A DNA stretch of 64,000 nucleotides from Epinephelus fuscoguttatus (lineage: Eukaryota > Chordata > Actinopteri > Perciformes > Serranidae): contig NC_064763.1 of assembly GCF_011397635.1 (NCBI RefSeq), forward strand, positions 26,611,437 through 26,675,436, given 5' to 3'. A program made the translations under genes and the position numbers. The notes beneath the pieces were generated by a model that saw only the letters and a list, made by a program, of their open reading frames with translations, made no database searches and was not told where the DNA came from. Of this stretch, positions 55,741 through 64,000 are shown one piece after another; position 1 is the stretch's first letter, and every line of letters begins with the position of its first letter.

Positions 55741-57101
55741 CAATTATGGTTTTAGGTTTTTTTCATTATAAAGGTAGTCTAAATGTATTAGTGAAAAGCC
55801 ACCATTCCTATATATTTAGTTCTTATAACCTTCTAATTTTATGTCATCAAGAAAGAAGCATTTTAGGCTTCAGGTACAATCAAATATGTGAACAAATATT
55901 CAGCTCCACCACCCAAGTTACGTAACCTGGAATTTGTTTCACAGATCTTTGATACAAGTATGAACACTAGATGGCAGCTAAACCCACTTTTGTTATGTTT
56001 TCTTGTACTGTGAATGGTTTGTTTGCATCATGATGCCTGTACACACAAGTGAAATACTAGACAGCACCTAGTAACACAATTTAAACTGACCTTTTGATCT
56101 TACCCATAAACACGTTAAGTGCCTTACTCTTAATAACATGATGTAGCCCATATAGACAGTTTCAGACAAAGGATTCCTTATCTGACAGGATAATGCTGGG
56201 CACCTAAACTTGACTAAAATCACAATACATTCACTAGTTTGGATCACTGTAGGTATATTAACATATCCCACATTTTCATCACTAACTTTGTGTTTGTCTT
56301 GTCAGAGTTGTTTGACTCCCATTCTGCACTTTAAATCCATCAAATGCGGTTTGCTCCTTCCTTAATGATCTGTATTAACAGAGATGTTTTTTCACAGTTT
56401 ATCATGTAGTTGGGATTTTTTAATGTTGTGGCTCATCAGTGTTTTTTGGCCCAAATGTGTACATATTACAGAGGTCCTAGTTTCCATATATGCTGTTTAA
56501 GGGCAAGTTGAATTTGCCCTGCAGTTCAACAGGTATCTGCAGAGTTGTTTATTCCCAATTCCTATTCTCCCTTTGACTCTGTTTACTGCCAACTTGCAGG
56601 TAAACATGCTGTGTGACGAGAGAATGAAAAATATTAATATAAAAAAACTGCACACATGTATACAGAATCAACATATCATTTTAAACCCTGGACAATGAAA
56701 ACTCACTGTAACTGTCTTAATCCATTTCACAACATACATTCAGTAACAACAACATTGTTCAGCCCATTAAACTAGAGTAACTAGGTCCATTTATTATTAG
56801 TATTTATTTAATCCTGCAAAATTACACATATCTGTTGTACATAGCATGTCAACAAATGCAGTGCTTCAATTCTTAATGCGTCGTTACACCAGGTTATACA
56901 CAACAGTCTTGTTGTTTCTAACAAAACAAAAACCCCAGGAACAAAATCACAGACCATGCATGTGGACCTCTACCAACTTAAGCATCCAGCTATGTCTTTC
57001 AGTAAGGACAGGACTGAGACAGAGCTGTGCAAACTGCAACATAATATGTGTATAATTCTACTTTGGCTATCTGGCTGAGCATGGGTGTCTTGCAGGGAGA
57101 G
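55741..57101. other. Intergenic stretch, nothing recognised
   Basis: AT-rich single-copy-looking sequence. A frame at 56846-57055 has no domain, and the minus strand here would be the 3' UTR of the next gene. No transposon ends seen. Confidence 0.5.
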
Positions 57102-58461
57102 TCACTGAGAGTCTCTCTCAATCTGGCCAGATTGGTGTGAACCTTTCCTGGATGTAGATTGTGATGACTGAGCAGAGGCAGAGGTGTGACCTGTGGAAGC
57201 AGTGCAAGATAGAGTAATCTAAGAGTAACTGGGTGTTAAATATATGCACTAAACATATTTTTGCTTTCCTAACAAAACTGTAGAGATGAAACAATTATTA
57301 CAGTTATTGGAATCATCAAATGGTAGAAAATTAGCCATCTATGTTAGTAAACTGAATATCTTTGGGTGTTGGACTGTCTGTCAGATAGAACTTGACATTT
57401 GAAGACCTGGGCTCTGGGAAATGTGAAAGGCACTTGTCACAAGTTTCTGACATATTATAGGCCAAACAATTGCTCACTTAATCATAAGGTTAATCAGTCA
57501 TGAAATAATTGTTATTTGGACATCACGATTGTCCTTGATGTATTTAATGTAAATCACTGATTTAAATCATGAGGCTGGAGTCCATGTACCATACCTTTGG
57601 GATGGAGTCAATTAGGAGATAATTTTTAAGATTTTAACTATCAGACCATGTTGATTGTGTTGTGTCTTTAGTGGCATGGCTCAATGGATGTCAGTGTTGG
57701 CTGGTCAGTCCATCAATTTGGTCCCGACTGAAATATCTCAACAACTACTGGACGGATTGCCATGGAATTATATCAATCCAGATGACTGTGGTGTTAAGTG
57801 GCCTTTTGTATTAAGTGCTAAGTAGCAATTGTTTGCATGCTAAGCATGAATGGTGAACATGGTAAAAATTACCTGTTAAATATCAACATGTTAATATCAT
57901 AATAAGGAGGGCTATTAGTGTTAACAAGTTTATTGCAATGCTAATAAAGTTAAAACAGAGCACTTTAAAAAAAAAAAGAAAAAAAAAGAAAAAAAGAATT
58001 GTGTTAATCACATGCTGCTATTTTGTCCTTTTGATCCACCTTACTTACAGTGCAAACTAAATTAAAATATCACCTAAGATCTTAGAGTTTAAGCTACCAG
58101 TGGTCAGATCCAGTAAGTTCAGGTGAGGAAGGTAGATGTTGTTGGGTCCAGGAGGAGAGAAACTGATTTTTCCATCATCCACCACCACACTCTGACCAAA
58201 AACACACAGCTGAAAGAAATGGAGAAAGAGCTCTTAGCTTTGCCTATTTCTTACATACTGATTAGAACAAGTATATCTGTGTGTGTGTATGCACATGTTT
58301 GTGTGTTTGTGCACCTGCTTTATCAGTAATTTCTGTGTCAGTTTGAGAAGTGTGGTGCTCTGCACTCCTCTCAGGTCACTAAGCAGCAAAGTGGCCCGAG
58401 CCAGAGTCACACTGGATCCTGGTGGCATGCATGTCCGTCCTGACAGCAGGGTCACTGCCTC
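57102..58461 (-). CDS. Unidentified gene, last three predicted exons (3' end)
   Basis: Predicted exons, 5' to 3', are 58461-58315, 58209-58098 and 57190-57102 (TGA). They splice in phase (0, then 1) into a 114-residue C-terminus. The first exon reads EAVTLLSGRTCMPPGSSVTL and ARATLLLSDLRGVQSTTLLK. The second reads LCVFGQSVVVDDGKISFSPP and NIYLPHLNLLDL. The third is a Ser/Gln/His-rich tail ending SGQIERDSQ. Acceptors are TTTCTTTCAG and TTCCACAG; the first one, GTGAGTAG, has a weak pyrimidine tract. No further upstream exon is visible before the transposon at 58677 and the tRNA array, so the gene may be broken, or its 5' exons lie outside. I do not recognise the family, and no catalytic motif or membrane segment is present. 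It lies upstream of dixdc1 on the same strand. Confidence 0.5.
57668..57960 (-). repeat. Dispersed fish repeat (copy 2)
   Basis: It is a reverse-oriented relative of 16340-16700. Shared words, read on the minus strand, include tggcaatccgtccagtagtt and ttaacatgttgatat. It lies in the intron before the last predicted exon of the unidentified gene. Confidence 0.55.
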
Positions 58462-58676
58462 CTACTCACATGTATTCACAGACAGAACAGAGAGGCACTG
58501 AAATTACTTCAACCATTATATTGTCATATAATTGATTGCCACATCACAACTTTGGTTTACTCTTTAGAGATCAAAATCAAACTTTTTATACAGAACAGCA
58601 CTTAAAAGAAAAAGCAAATCAAATACAAACTAAAACAGAGTTAAAAATGTATGAACATATCACGAAATAAATTTAA

Positions 58677-59255
58677 AGGCGCTGTATGTAAGAATGTGGC
58701 CAAAACGGTTACTGCACTCAAATTCAAAATACTGCTGCGAGTCGTGTCCGCCCCCCTACAGATTCGAGGTTGCTGGACAGCGGCGCGCTGGAGACTGATT
58801 TGTTTGCCCACGGGCAGCTGCCGTGGCAGGGCCGCGTCGCCGCGTCTTTGATCTTTGGTTTTCCACCGGACCGTTTGAGCAAGCCCAGCTTCTCTGCTGC
58901 TAACGCTGCTGCCAGGATACAGCTCATGAGGAGCCGGCTGCTAATGCTATGTACCGGGACACTGCTAATGCTGCTTGCCGTGCTGCTATAGCTCAGTCGT
59001 AACTTTAACTGATGCTGAGACTCTACTGACTGCGTGACTGGTAGACAGCGGTGGGTGGCGCAACAGGCCAAAACACAAATTCAAAACATAAACATGATTT
59101 GCGGACCGTAATTTTTTTTTTTAAATGCGAATATTCTGGCCGTACTATTGTTGTCGGTGAGATCAGTATGTTATATGAACATTATTCCTTAGTCTCTCTG
59201 ACATATTAGGAGGATTTTATGACTATTTGCTTTAGATTTCTTACATATAGCTCCT
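58677..59255. mobile_element. piggyBac-like MITE flanked by TTAA
   Basis: The left end AGGCGCTGTATGTAAGAA and right end TTCTTACATATAGCTCCT are inverted. TTAA flanks both sides (58673-58676 and 59256-59259), the piggyBac target signature. The interior is unusually GC- and CpG-rich for this region. Long frames through it are composition effects. Confidence 0.8.
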
Positions 59256-59414
59256 TTAAGGAAATGAAACAATTGCTGTCCAGCCCCATAGGTTACAATT
59301 AAACCAGTCATTTAACCAGCATTCTCCACATTTGTTTCCAGAATGAAGGTCCATAATTATTTCCATGAAATGCTCTAAGAACCAAGCTACTGCCACAGCT
59401 TGCTCCATGTAACG

Positions 59415-59475
59415 CTGTTGTCACAATGCATCTAACTAGGGATCAGAAGAGTCTAAGATCAACTCCTGTGTAGCT
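59415..59475 (+). pseudogene. Degenerate tRNA-Arg in the outermost, oldest unit
   Basis: Aligns to the tRNA-Arg(ACG) body with the D arm shortened, the anticodon loop altered (CTAGGGA) and the B box lost (AAGATCAACTCC). Not functional. Confidence 0.6.
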
Positions 59476-59768
59476 AAAACTCACCTTTCTCATGTAAATA
59501 ACCAGTAACGCACACCTGGAAACATCCAATTGATGGGTAAACAGCCTTTCAACATGTACTCAAAAGGGTCTTAACCACTGAGTTTCAGTTAGTCATGGAC
59601 GGCATGACACACTGATGTTTTATCAAGTGTTTCCAGATAATTATCTACATTTAAAATAATTTGTCGCACATCATTTAAGAAAAGCCATACTAACAGAGTG
59701 CAAGACCATTTGAAATTCACAGCACTCAATGGACAATCAAAACAAAGAGGCTTTTAGTAAACCAGGCA

Positions 59769-59841
59769 GCCGTGATCATAAAGTGGTAAGTACTCTTGAA
59801 TTGTGGCTGCAACAACCCTGTTTCTATTCCCGGTGACGGCA
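59769..59841 (+). pseudogene. Degenerate tRNA-His(GTG)
   Basis: It keeps the acceptor ends (GCCGTGA...TGACGGCA) and a TTGTGGC anticodon loop. The anticodon stem (CTTGAA opposite TGCAAC) and the B box (TGTTTCTATTCC instead of GGTTCGAATCC) are ruined. Confidence 0.75.
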
Positions 59842-60307
59842 TCAGTGTTAAGCTGTACTTCGTATATGTTGGTGCTCAACTTACTCTTACCTCTGCTTGA
59901 TTTTTACATGGTTTAGAATCAAACCCCTTAAGCTAAAATCCTGCATGAGGCCCAAAACCTTTACCATTTTCCACACTTGTTTTCCAAACTTGTCCACCAA
60001 GTAAATGACAAAAGCTTACATGCAATACTGTGATAATGAAGCTCTTCCCAATTTTGCCTATATGTAGGTCTATCTTTTAACTCCTGCAATTTGATATGTT
60101 TTATTTTATTTTACTTCATTCCTGTTTTTCAGCTTGTGCAAACCTTGAACTCATAACCACATGTTCCTCATTTCCAAAATTCCTCATCAACATACCATCA
60201 AAAGAAAATTGCAACTGAAAAGAGCCACATGATGGGTAAATGGCCTTTCACCATGTGCTAAAACAAAGGGCTGTGAACCATTGACACTCACTCACAATGA
60301 ATGACAA

Positions 60308-60354
60308 GTCTGTCTACAGATCAGAAGATTCTAGTTTCCACTGCTGGCTAGCTC
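60308..60354 (+). pseudogene. tRNA-Arg 3' half, degenerate
   Basis: Matches the tRNA-Arg copies from the anticodon stem to the acceptor (GTCTGTCTACAGATCAGAAG) with a mutated B box (AGTTTCCACTG). No D arm or A box. Confidence 0.8.
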
Positions 60355-60614
60355 ATAGAAATCTTTAACCCGGAATCACTTGTTCCTCATTTCCAGCGTT
60401 CCTCATCTACATACTACATACCTACCTGTGAACCTCTGGGTGTTTCTCCATGTCAAGGCAAGTTCCTCAAACAAACAAATTTTAAGGATGCTACAATTTT
60501 CATAGGTCACACATCATTTAGAAAAAAAACCCAGACTGATAATATAGTAGCAAGGTTTGGATTCAGACTTCCAAACAGACAGTCATAACAAGGAGGCACT
60601 CAATAAACCAAGAG

Positions 60615-60685
60615 GCCGTGATCGTATAGAGGTTAGTACTCTGCGTTGTGGCCACAGCAACCCCGGTTCGAATCTGGTCACGGCA
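60615..60685 (+). pseudogene. tRNA-His(GTG), one-base deletion in the T arm
   Basis: 71 bases. The acceptor, D arm and GTG anticodon loop are kept. The T-arm 3' strand reads CTGG where the intact copy has CCGGG, so the stem is short. A C-A mismatch is also present in the anticodon stem (CTGCG opposite CACAG). Confidence 0.8.
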
Positions 60686-60890
60686 TCAGTGTGAAGCTGT
60701 GCTTAATTCATGTTGTTGCTTAACTTACTCCAATCTGGTCACATGGTTTAGAATTGGACATCTCAAGCTAAGATCCTGCGTGACACCCCAAATCTTGACC
60801 AACATTTCCACACTTGGCCACCAAGGAAAGAACAAAAGCTTCCATGCAATACTGTGAGAAATGAGCTGTTCCCAAATGTGGCTCAAAGTA

Positions 60891-60963
60891 GGGCTAGTGG
60901 CGCAATGGATAACGCGTCTGACTACGGATCAGAAGATTCTAGGTTCGACTCCTGGCTAGCTCG
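60891..60963 (+). tRNA. tRNA-Arg(ACG)
   Basis: 73 bases fold as a full cloverleaf. The acceptor GGGCTAG pairs with CTAGCTC, the anticodon stem TCTGA with TCAGA around loop CTACGGA (anticodon ACG), and the T stem CTAGG with CCTGG. Pol III A box TGGCGCAATGG and B box GGTTCGACTCC are consensus. Inosine at position 34 would read CGU, CGC and CGA. No T4 terminator follows for about 345 bases. Confidence 0.85.
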
Positions 60964-61135
60964 TTGAAACCTTTAACTCATAACAATTTGTTCCTCATTT
61001 CCAATCATCCTCATCAACATACCATCAAAGGAAAACTGACAACTGGAAAGAGCCACATGATGGGTAAATGGCCTTTCACCATGTGCTAAAACAAAGGGCT
61101 GTGAACCATTGACACTCACTCACAATGAATGACAA

Positions 61136-61182
61136 GTCTGTCTACAGATCAGAAGATTCTAGTTTCCACTGCTGGCTAGCTC
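61136..61182 (+). pseudogene. tRNA-Arg 3' half, degenerate
   Basis: Same form as 60308-60354, ending CTGCTGGCTAGCTC. First of two half-copies in this long unit. Confidence 0.8.
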
Positions 61183-61316
61183 ATAGAAACCTTTAACCCG
61201 GAATCACTTGTTCCTCATTTCCAGTGTTCCTCATCTACATACTACATACCTACCTGTGAACCTCTGGGTGTTTCTCCATGTCAAGGAAAGTTCCTCGAAC
61301 AAACAAATTTTAACAA

Positions 61317-61363
61317 GTCTGTCTACAGATCAGAAGATTCTAGTTTCCACTGGTGGCTAGCTC
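61317..61363 (+). pseudogene. tRNA-Arg 3' half, degenerate (second in the unit)
   Basis: Lies 181 bp after the preceding half-copy, with CTGGTGGCTAGCTC in place of CTGCTGGCTAGCTC. It marks the extra block of the long units. Confidence 0.8.
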
Positions 61364-61618
61364 ATAGAAACCTTTAACCCGGAATCACTTGTTCCTCATT
61401 TCCAGCGTTCCTCATCTACATACTACATACCTACCTGTGAACCTCTGGGTGTTTCTCCATGTCAAGGCAAGTTCCTCAAACAAACAAATTTTAAGGATGC
61501 TACAATTTTCATAGGTCACACATCATTTAGAAAAAAACCCCATACTGATAAAATAGTAGCAAGGTTTGGATTCAGACAAACAGACAGTCATAACAAGGAG
61601 GACTTAATAAACCAAGAG

Positions 61619-61684
61619 GCCGTGATCGATAGAGGTTAGTACTCTGCGTTGTGCAGCAACCCGGTTCGAATCCGGGTCACGGCA
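61619..61684 (+). pseudogene. tRNA-His, multiply deleted
   Basis: Only 66 bases. One base is missing in the D arm (ATCGATAG), four in the anticodon loop/stem (GTTGTGCAGCAA) and one before the T stem. The B box GGTTCGAATCC and the T stem are otherwise perfect. Confidence 0.85.
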
Positions 61685-61890
61685 TCAGTGTGAAGCTGTG
61701 CTTAATTCATGTTGTTGCTTAACTTACTCCAATCCGGTCACATGGTTTAGAATTGGACATCTCAAGCTAAGATCCTGCATGATGCCCCAAATCCTGACCA
61801 ACATTTTCCACACTTGGCCACCAAGGAAAGAACAAAAGCTTCCATGCAATACTGTGAGAAATGAGCTGTTCCCAAATGTGGCTCAAAGTA

Positions 61891-61963
61891 TGGCTAGTGG
61901 CGCAATGGATAACGCGTCTGACTACGGATCAGAAGATTCTAGGTTCGACTCCTGGCTAGCTCG
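61891..61963 (+). tRNA. tRNA-Arg(ACG) with a first-base change
   Basis: Identical to 60891-60963 except that base 1 is T instead of G, so the first acceptor pair (T-C) is lost. Internal promoter boxes, anticodon and all other stems are intact. Function is uncertain. Confidence 0.7.
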
Positions 61964-62135
61964 TTGAAACCTTTAACTCATAACAACTTGTTCCTCATTT
62001 CCAATCATCCTCATCAACATACCATCAAAGGAAAACTGACAACTGGAAAGAGCCACATGATGGGTAAATGGCCTTTCACCATGTGCTAAAACAAAGGGCT
62101 GTGAACCATTGACACTCACTCACAATGAATGACAA

Positions 62136-62182
62136 GTCTGTCTACAGATCAGAAGATTCTAGTTTCCACTGGTGGCTAGCTC
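62136..62182 (+). pseudogene. tRNA-Arg 3' half, degenerate
   Basis: Single half-copy of the short unit, ending CTGGTGGCTAGCTC. Confidence 0.8.
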
Positions 62183-62442
62183 ATAGAAATCTTTAACCCG
62201 GAATCACTTGTTCCTCATTTCCAGCGTTCCTCATCTACATACTACATACCTACCTGTGAACCTCTGGGTGTTTCTCCATGTCAAGGCAAGTTCCTCAAAC
62301 AAACAAATTTTAAGGATGCTACAATTTTCATAGGTCACACATCATTTAGAAAAAAACCCCATACTGATAAAATAGTAGCAAGGTTTGGATTCAGACTTCC
62401 AAACAGACAGTCATAACAAGGAGGCACTCAATAAACCAAGAG

Positions 62443-62512
62443 GCCGTGATCGTATAGAGGTTAGTACTCTGCGTTGTGGCCGCAGCAACCCCGGTTCGAA
62501 CTGGTCACGGCA
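62443..62512 (+). pseudogene. tRNA-His(GTG), two-base deletion in the T arm
   Basis: 70 bases. This copy alone keeps the standard anticodon stem (CTGCG with CGCAG), but the T loop and stem read TTCGAACTGGTCACGG, two bases short. Confidence 0.8.
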
Positions 62513-62717
62513 TCAGTGTGAAGCTGTGCTTAATTCATGTTGTTGCTTAACTTACTCCAATCTGGTCACATGGTTTAGAATTGGACATCTCAAGCTAAGA
62601 TCCTGCGTGACGCCCAAATCTTGACCAACATTTTCCACACTTGGCCACCAAGGAAAGAACAAAAGCTTCCATGCAATACTGTGAGAAATGAGCTGTTCCC
62701 AAATGTGGCTCAAAGTA

Positions 62718-62790
62718 GGGCTAGTGGCGCAATGGATAACGCGTCTGACTACGGATCAGAAGATTCTAGGTTCGACTCCTGGCTAGCTCG
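62718..62790 (+). tRNA. tRNA-Arg(ACG)
   Basis: Identical in all 73 bases to the copy at 60891-60963, including A and B boxes and anticodon ACG. Confidence 0.85.
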
Positions 62791-62962
62791 TTGAAACCTT
62801 TAACTCATAACAATTTGTTCCTCATTTCCAATCATCCTCATCAACATACCATCAAAGGAAAACTGACAACTGGAAAGAGCCACATGATGGGTAAATGGCC
62901 TTTCACCATGTGCTAAAACAAAGGGCTGTGAACCATTGACACTCACTCACAATGAATGACAA

Positions 62963-63009
62963 GTCTGTCTACAGATCAGAAGATTCTAGTTTCCACTGCT
63001 GGCTAGCTC
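62963..63009 (+). pseudogene. tRNA-Arg 3' half, degenerate
   Basis: First half-copy of the second long unit, ending CTGCTGGCTAGCTC. Confidence 0.8.
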
Positions 63010-63143
63010 ATAGAAACCTTTAACCCGTAATCACTTGTTCCTCATTTCCAGTGTTCCTCATCTACATACTACACACCTACCTGTGAACCTCTGGGTGTTT
63101 CTAAATGTCAAGGAAAGTTCCTCGAACAAACAAATTTTAACAA

Positions 63144-63190
63144 GTCTGTCTACAGATCAGAAGATTCTAGTTTCCACTGGTGGCTAGCTC
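63144..63190 (+). pseudogene. tRNA-Arg 3' half, degenerate (second in the unit)
   Basis: 181 bp after the previous half-copy, as in the first long unit, ending CTGGTGGCTAGCTC. Confidence 0.8.
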
Positions 63191-63450
63191 ATAGAAATCT
63201 TTAACCCGGAATCACTTGTTCCTCATTTCCAGCGTTCCTCATCTACATACTACATACCTACCTGTGAACCTCTGGGTGTTTCTCCATGTCAAGGCAAGTT
63301 CCTCAAACAAACAAATTTTAAGGATGCTACAATTTTCATAGGTCACACATCATTTAGAAAAAAAACCCATACTGATAATATAGTAGCAAGGTTTGGATTC
63401 AGACTTCCAGTTAGTCAGTCATAACAAGGAGGCACTCAATAAACCAAGAG

Positions 63451-63522
63451 GCCGTGATCGTATAGAGGTTAGTACTCTGCGTTGTGGCCACAGCAACCCC
63501 GGTTCGAATCCGGGTCACGGCA
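63451..63522 (+). tRNA. tRNA-His(GTG), best-preserved copy
   Basis: 72 bases. The acceptor GCCGTGA pairs with TCACGGC, the T stem CCCGG with CCGGG, and B box GGTTCGAATCC and loop TTGTGGC (anticodon GTG) are intact. One C-A mismatch sits in the anticodon stem (CTGCG opposite CACAG). The base before it is G, matching the G-1 that Thg1 adds to eukaryotic tRNA-His. Function is plausible but unproven. Confidence 0.75.
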
Positions 63523-63654
63523 TCAGTGTGAAGCTGTGCTTAATTATGCCCCAAATCCTGACCAACATTTTCCACACTTGGCCACCAAGGAAAGAACAAA
63601 AGCTTCCATTCAATACTGTTATAAATGAGCTGTTCCCAATTGTGGCTCAAAGTA

Positions 63655-63727
63655 GGGCTAGTGGCGCAATGGATAACGCGTCTGACTACGGATCAGAAGA
63701 TTCTAGGTTCGACTCCTGGCTAGCTCG
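63655..63727 (+). tRNA. tRNA-Arg(ACG)
   Basis: Identical to 60891-60963. It lies only 132 bp after the His copy because of the 72-bp loss in this unit's spacer. Confidence 0.85.
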
Positions 63728-63899
63728 TTGAAACCTTTAACTCATAACAACTTGTTCCTCATTTCCAATCATCCTCATCAACATACCATCAAAGGAAAAC
63801 TGACAACTGGAAAGAGCCACATGATGGGTAAATGGCCTTTCACCATGTGCTAAAACAAAGGGCTGTGAACCATTGACACTCACTCACAATGAATGACAA

Positions 63900-63946
63900 G
63901 TCTGTCTACAGATCAGAAGATTCTAGTTTCCACTGCTGGCTAGCTC
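63900..63946 (+). pseudogene. tRNA-Arg 3' half, degenerate
   Basis: Same form as the other half-copies, ending CTGCTGGCTAGCTC. The unit continues past the window edge. Confidence 0.8.
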
Positions 63947-64000
63947 ATAGAAACCTTTAACCCGGAATCACTTGTTCCTCATTTCCAGCGTTCCTCATCT

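Larger units (their letters stand above)
59415..64000 (+). repeat. Tandem array of tRNA-His / tRNA-Arg units (runs off the right edge)
   Basis: Near-identical units begin at tRNA-His copies 60615, 61619, 62443 and 63451 (spacing 1004, 824 and 1008 bp). Each unit runs tRNA-His, about 200 bp, tRNA-Arg, then one or two degenerate tRNA-Arg 3' halves and spacer. Long units carry an extra 181-bp block with the second half-copy, so long and short units alternate. The unit from 63451 lacks about 72 bp between His and Arg. A much older, diverged unit lies at 59415-60360. Frames through the units are not genes. Confidence 0.93.

Noticed and set aside
58724-59071. 115-codon minus-strand frame as a 5' exon of the unidentified gene
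   Set aside because: It lies wholly inside the TTAA-flanked MITE, and its openness reflects the GC-rich content.
61698-61967. Repeated open frames ending in SEDSRFDSWLAR in the tRNA array
   Set aside because: The shared ending is the tRNA-Arg body translated; the frames recur because the units are tandem copies.

Overview
The window is nuclear DNA of a teleost fish. It has vertebrate genes split into short GT-AG exons, dense CA/GT microsatellites, and many fish-type transposon remnants (Harbinger, hAT, piggyBac-like, L1, L2/CR1-like and RTE-type LINEs, several MITEs). I see no bacterial, plasmid or viral locus.

Layout, left to right. Positions 3-6951 (+) hold the last nine coding exons of pcnx3 (pecanex 3). 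A probable long 3' UTR follows to about 9946. Positions 10600-13440 are a 37/38-bp minisatellite of roughly 70 copies. Positions 14482-20932 (-) encode a complete 300-aa CTX-family Ig membrane protein, best matched to VSIG2. Positions 20933-26090 are intergenic and hold two inverted-repeat elements and a LINE fragment. Positions 27034-38123 (-) are a complete 14-exon dlat, the E2 core of mitochondrial pyruvate dehydrogenase (649 aa). Positions 38124-42794 hold repeats and the likely dixdc1 3' UTR. Positions 42795-54579 (-) are a complete 19-exon dixdc1 (635 aa: CH domain, coiled coil, DIX domain). Positions 57102-58461 (-) are the last three predicted exons of a gene I do not recognise. From about 59.4 kb to the right edge runs a tandem array whose unit carries a tRNA-His(GTG) copy, a tRNA-Arg(ACG) copy and one or two degenerate tRNA-Arg 3' halves.

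The dlat-dixdc1 pair is a conserved vertebrate neighbourhood: the two genes are adjacent on human 11q23. The protein genes do not form one pathway. DLAT acts in mitochondrial acetyl-CoA synthesis, DIXDC1 in Wnt/Dishevelled signalling at the cytoskeleton, PCNX3 is a multi-pass membrane protein, and the Ig protein is a cell-surface adhesion-type molecule.

Gene models were built by hand from splice signals and reading phase. All four named models stay in frame from first to last exon in the window. The most unusual items are the decaying His/Arg tRNA array, the minisatellite with higher-order structure, a GC-AG intron in the Ig gene, simple repeats that sit at splice sites, and several nested or twin transposon insertions with visible target-site duplications.
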